A stretch of DNA of 24,169 bases, taken from the IMG/VR virus record IMGVR_UViG_3300035698_014853, positions 1-24,169 of that record. One strand, 5' to 3'. Below are positions 20,696-24,169 of this stretch, one piece after another. The position numbers were made by a program, and so were the translations under genes. The notes beneath the pieces are model-generated. The model had not been told where the DNA came from, made no database searches, and was given only the letters and a program-made list of their open reading frames with translations. Each line of letters opens with the position of its first letter. The first letter of the stretch is position 1. Source of the stretch: a virus.

Positions 20696-22810
20696 CTAAC
20701 TTTGTAAGCTCGAAGCTCTATTCATTAACTGCGATTCTGGGTTGCTATGTTGTGTGTTCATCGCAATGTTCGTATTCACCTTACCTCCTCTGTTCATCCC
20801 TCGTGGGTTCGATGTTGGTAATCCAATCCTTGGTGCTGTGGGTGGTACCCCTCCAGCGTTCAACAGATTGATAGGTGATGCCGCCTGCCCGAAGGCTGGT
20901 GGTGTGGCTCCCCCTGGACCTTGCAACATAGCTAGAGCTTGTTTAGCAACGTCTGGTGAAATACTACTTTTCTGAGTTGGTGGTGGGCCTAGTTCTGGAG
21001 ATCCTTGTGGCATCCCGTGAGGACCTAATTCTGGTTGTGCAGCCTCTTCCTCCTCACCCTTAGATACTGAGTCTAAATCCCAGTTCCAGTCAACAAGTAT
21101 CTTCTGAGTAAGCTTCTGTGGATCAACAAACGGCAAGTTGATAAGCAATTGGAACAAATCCATGTCTTGCTTCTTCTTGATGTCTTGTTGTCCAGCAATA
21201 GATGGTAACACAGCAGCGCGGTAATCAAATCTTCCCTCTAGGTCATCTTTTTCAATAAGTGGGAACATCTCCTTTCCGTCGTCACCGACGATACGGATAA
21301 TCATATCTTCTGTGAAGAACTGTCGTGACATATCCATCCAGAAACGCATCAGCACTGAGAACCCGTCTCCTAGGTGGTTCACGTAAAGACGAACACGTTC
21401 TAGGGTAGATTCACGTAAGTGACGTACTTCTGTAGCTGAACCTGCTCCTCCTCCTACACCCATGGAGAAATCGTCTACTCCTGAGGCGTATCGCATGTCT
21501 GCCTTGAGCAAATCCTCTTCTTTGTAGGCACTTGTCTTAATGTCGCTAAATTCCACCTCACGTACACCATTAGGGTCTACTGAGTAAATAATACCGAACG
21601 GACGTGTGACAAGTTCGTCTTTATTGATGTTGGCTAGTGGGTTTACAATCCACATTTTGTGAATAGACAGAGTTGTTGCGTCTAGACGTTGGTTTTTAAT
21701 CATGTTCATCATGATCTGTGGGTTTTCAAGAATCATCGGTAAACTGTACCCTTCGAACTCTCCTGGTACCTTCAAATATGGGAAATCGATGAAAGATGCC
21801 TCTTTATAGTCATAAGGAATGGGCATAAACCCTTCTTTTAGGATCGGAACGTAAGAACCTCCGACGTGAACTGAATATTCGTCTGCAAATGGCTGTGTCC
21901 ACTCGAAAACTTCGTACATTTGGAGTTCTGCGTTGCCTGCAGTCGTATATTTGTCGACTCCAGCGTTATACATCGATCCGTTACCTGAAATTGATGAAGA
22001 ATACGCAGCATTACTCGATGCTCCGCCTCCCTTTGTGATTAATTCGTGATTTTGCTTAACTTGAGTCCTGATAGACGCGTAATCAGTCAAATCACCCCCA
22101 GGGTTTTGTAACGCCATCTCTAAACGCTTCTCATCCACGTTTGGATACTTTCGTCGAATCTCTGGAGCAGTCAAAACTAGTCGCTTGAACCAATACTGCT
22201 TGCTTTCACGTGCATCATTGTGCCAGTCATACCAAAGGTTGTAGTTGTCTACCCACTCTGCGTACGGAGCATCGTAAAATACTCGTTCCTCTTCCTTCCA
22301 TTCGTACTTCTTCTTCGCCAAGTCTTTAGTCTTAAGGAATTTTTGTGTTCTAACATCTTTTTTCCATGAAGGCTGCAAGTACCCAGTTCCATAAATCAAA
22401 GAAGAACGCACCACGTTCTCAACGGTAACGTCCATGCCTGAAATTTCCCATATGTAGTCAGTCAGTTGTTGTTGTTTCTCTGTTTTAGGTTGGTCTTCTG
22501 GAGTTCTTGCCTGGACATTAAAGTCTGGGCGAGCATCTAGCACACGAGGCATCAGTGTTTCTACTACGGCCTGCACGTATGGTACGAAAATATTCGATTG
22601 CCACGACTTAATTTGTAATTGACGATCTCCTGTGTATGCAATATATAATTTGTAAGACCTGTCTAGCCGGGGCTTAATAACTCCGAGGAAGTACCCGCGA
22701 GAGTCGTTCATCTGCAGGTGGAATCGTGTCATTCGCTCTACCTCTGCCGGGCTAAAGTCTGAAGGGTTATACGCTTTTCCGTTTCTATTTGGTTTTGTTT
22801 TTTTCTCCAT
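20696..22810 (-). CDS. Portal protein
   Basis: A protein of 704 aa. The N-terminal part RLDRSYKLYIAYTGDRQLQI, then IFVPYVQAVVETLMPRVLDA and VVRSSLIYGTGYLQPSWKKD is the usual opening of large portal proteins. It is followed by EERVFYDAPYAEWVDNYN and DWHNDARESKQYWFKR, the middle 'NPQIMMNMIKNQRLDATTLS' helix, GVDDFSMGVGGGAGSATEVR and the long helix with HLGDGFSVLMRFWMDMSRQF. The last 100 residues are Pro/Gly/Gln-rich and end in Asn/Ser. Twelve copies form the dodecameric ring at the capsid vertex through which DNA is packaged. The gene follows TerL by 43 bases. A TATAAT lies seven bases before its ATG. Confidence 0.9.
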   Translation of the reverse strand: MEKKTKPNRNGKAYNPSDFSPAEVERMTRFHLQMNDSRGYFLGVIKPRLDRSYKLYIAYTGDRQLQIKSWQSNIFVPYVQAVVETLMPRVLDARPDFNVQARTPEDQPKTEKQQQLTDYIWEISGMDVTVENVVRSSLIYGTGYLQPSWKKDVRTQKFLKTKDLAKKKYEWKEEERVFYDAPYAEWVDNYNLWYDWHNDARESKQYWFKRLVLTAPEIRRKYPNVDEKRLEMALQNPGGDLTDYASIRTQVKQNHELITKGGGASSNAAYSSSISGNGSMYNAGVDKYTTAGNAELQMYEVFEWTQPFADEYSVHVGGSYVPILKEGFMPIPYDYKEASFIDFPYLKVPGEFEGYSLPMILENPQIMMNMIKNQRLDATTLSIHKMWIVNPLANINKDELVTRPFGIIYSVDPNGVREVEFSDIKTSAYKEEDLLKADMRYASGVDDFSMGVGGGAGSATEVRHLRESTLERVRLYVNHLGDGFSVLMRFWMDMSRQFFTEDMIIRIVGDDGKEMFPLIEKDDLEGRFDYRAAVLPSIAGQQDIKKKQDMDLFQLLINLPFVDPQKLTQKILVDWNWDLDSVSKGEEEEAAQPELGPHGMPQGSPELGPPPTQKSSISPDVAKQALAMLQGPGGATPPAFGQAASPINLLNAGGVPPTAPRIGLPTSNPRGMNRGGKVNTNIAMNTQHSNPESQLMNRASSLQS

Positions 22811-22853
22811 AGGGATAATTATAAATACTTAACAACATGTTAGCATAGTCCTG

Positions 22854-24169
22854 TTAATACCCAGCTTGTGGTAAGTGCTGGTTGTAATCGATCTGGTTCA
22901 TGGGTTTGTCTGATATAACTTTGAAACCCTGGCAGGCTATTGCCGTAGCGAAAATGGCGTCATCGTGGTATGAGTCCATAGCCACCATGTTGTTTGCGTT
23001 GTTGAAAATAAACACCGTCATCTCGTCAACAGTCTCCTTGCTGTGAATAGTAATGTCGTCCTCTCGCGTCATTTGTTCGAACTCATCGATAAGTATAGGT
23101 CGTGTGAGCTTGGTAGTTTTCCACCCCAACTTGTCTGACCACGGGTTTCCGATAGTGTCAAATCTAGAAGGTCTGAAATACAACGATGGGTACAGTAGGT
23201 TTTTCAACACATTAAGAACTACGTTTCCATGTGCTTCAGCCTCCACAACGAGTAAGCCGTTATTGTAGTACCTACCCCACTTGTCTAGAACCTTTGCGAA
23301 CCTATCTGGTGAAATGTGTCCTCTCCAGAATCCTACCTCCTCCCCCGAGGAGCGTTCAATCACAGAGCAAACAGAGTAGTCACCTCCTGAAACACCTTCT
23401 GAACAGTCAGCCCCGAGGACATAGAACTTACCCTCCTGCACAGGCTTATATATCCTGAATCCTTCTTCCTCGCGCACGATGTGTTCTGTCCCGTCTTCCA
23501 GCTTCACACTGTGACCCACTTTCCATACGTTCTTACGTTGCAATGAAATAGCTTCCTGTGTGAACACAGCGCGTCCAGATATCAGGAATTCGAGCGCATA
23601 GTTGTTGTTGAACTTACGAGGGTTATGCATACGACGACGAATCGTGTCAATCTCTTCTTCTGTATAGTTCCACCACCATCCATACTCTTTCTTGGTGTAA
23701 CCGTTATCCGACACCCACATTCTGTGGAAGTAGTCACCCACAGCACCCGGAGATGATTCAACTATAATCTTTCCCGTGACAGGCACAGACGCCTCGAGTG
23801 TCACAATCTTGTCTTCTGCCTTCTCCCAGAAAGGCACCTCCGTAAGTAGAGCATAGTTGATTGTATACCCACGTCCTACGTTCTCTGTAGATGGAAGCAC
23901 TAGAATTTTAGAGTCCGCCTTAGGGAACGAAATCTCATACTTAGAGTTGTAGTGAATTGTTGGCTTGAGGGCATCTGGAGTTGTCCTATAAAAAGTTTTG
24001 ATCTTGTCCAGAAGCTCAGCGGTAAGGTCGTTGTTGTAACCAACAATAGCTGTAGTAACACCAGCTGTCGTAATAGTCTTGTGGTACAGGTAGCCAGTTA
24101 CAATAGTGCTAAAGCCAATCTGGCGAGCTTTCATAATGATCACACGATTGTGCTTGCGTATGACATTCA
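22854..24169 (-). CDS. Terminase large subunit (N-terminus cut by window)
   Basis: At least 437 residues; the frame is open at the window end, so the true start lies outside and the GTG at 24143 is internal. Walker A: MKARQIGFST (about 24105-24134), the deviant type of phage terminases. Walker B region: INYALLTEVPFW with catalytic Glu. Coupling motif: IIVESSPGAVGDYF. Nuclease (RNase H-like) acids: GADCSEGVSGGDYS, then LLVVEAEAHGN, and DSYHDDAIFATAIA. It powers DNA translocation into the prohead through the portal and cuts the concatemer. The following gene is the portal, as usual. Confidence 0.9.
   Translation of the reverse strand, partial: NVIRKHNRVIIMKARQIGFSTIVTGYLYHKTITTAGVTTAIVGYNNDLTAELLDKIKTFYRTTPDALKPTIHYNSKYEISFPKADSKILVLPSTENVGRGYTINYALLTEVPFWEKAEDKIVTLEASVPVTGKIIVESSPGAVGDYFHRMWVSDNGYTKKEYGWWWNYTEEEIDTIRRRMHNPRKFNNNYALEFLISGRAVFTQEAISLQRKNVWKVGHSVKLEDGTEHIVREEEGFRIYKPVQEGKFYVLGADCSEGVSGGDYSVCSVIERSSGEEVGFWRGHISPDRFAKVLDKWGRYYNNGLLVVEAEAHGNVVLNVLKNLLYPSLYFRPSRFDTIGNPWSDKLGWKTTKLTRPILIDEFEQMTREDDITIHSKETVDEMTVFIFNNANNMVAMDSYHDDAIFATAIACQGFKVISDKPMNQIDYNQHLPQAGY

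Noticed and set aside
1-24169. TGA-recoded genome (code 4 or 25)
   Set aside because: TGA ends genes at 6088 (in an ATGA overlap) and 14397, and no in-frame TGA interrupts the long conserved genes.

Overview
This window is a stretch of a tailed double-stranded DNA bacteriophage (Caudoviricetes) or prophage. All supported genes lie on the minus strand, so transcription runs from about 24.1 kb down to position 1. The identification rests on the gene order: terminase large subunit, portal, a run of tiny basic proteins, scaffold-like protein, SU10/DUF5309-like major capsid protein. No tRNA, rRNA, integrase, CRISPR array or insertion sequence is seen. Stops are mostly TAA and TAG. TGA is used as a stop at least twice, and no long gene contains an in-frame TGA, so the standard bacterial code applies. 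Most start codons are preceded by AT-rich leaders without a Shine-Dalgarno motif. That would fit a host with weak SD use, such as Bacteroidota or some Patescibacteria, but the host cannot be named from this sequence.

Region 1 (about 24.2-14.4 kb) is the head module: TerL (cut by the window edge), portal, five small proteins (129, 97, 41, 81 and 54 aa), scaffold-like protein, major capsid protein, two paralogous beta-rich virion-like proteins, a 188-aa phage protein and a NUMOD4/HNH homing endonuclease. Region 2 (about 14.35-12.5 kb) holds a LamG-like protein with an SPSASV-repeat tail, a small coiled-coil/transmembrane protein (XhlA or holin-like) and a fibre-like protein. A near-consensus sigma70 promoter with an extended -10 lies at 13162-13190, just behind a hairpin.

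Region 3 (about 12.4-3.4 kb) is a tightly packed block of 11 enzymes: five glycosyltransferase genes (six catalytic domains), four SAM-dependent methyltransferases (one fused to a ParB-like C-terminus), a short UDP-sugar-dehydrogenase-like enzyme and a short SDR epimerase/reductase-like protein. Many junctions are coupled (TAATATG, TAACATG, ATGA overlaps). The block ends at a hairpin next to three perfect 12-bp direct repeats. Region 4 (3.3 kb to position 1) returns to virion surface genes: a fibre or receptor-binding-like protein, two small modular proteins, and a very large Gly-rich protein with at least 500 residues of Ser/Pro/Ala repeats that runs off the window. The last is open at the edge and is easily missed by ORF callers, while the opposite strand gives a spurious acidic-repeat ORF.

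My overall inference is that this phage spends more than a third of the window on building or remodelling glycans, and the enzymes sit between fibre and stalk genes. The two SPSAS-repeat proteins and the fibres are plausible substrates; host-surface glycans are the main alternative.
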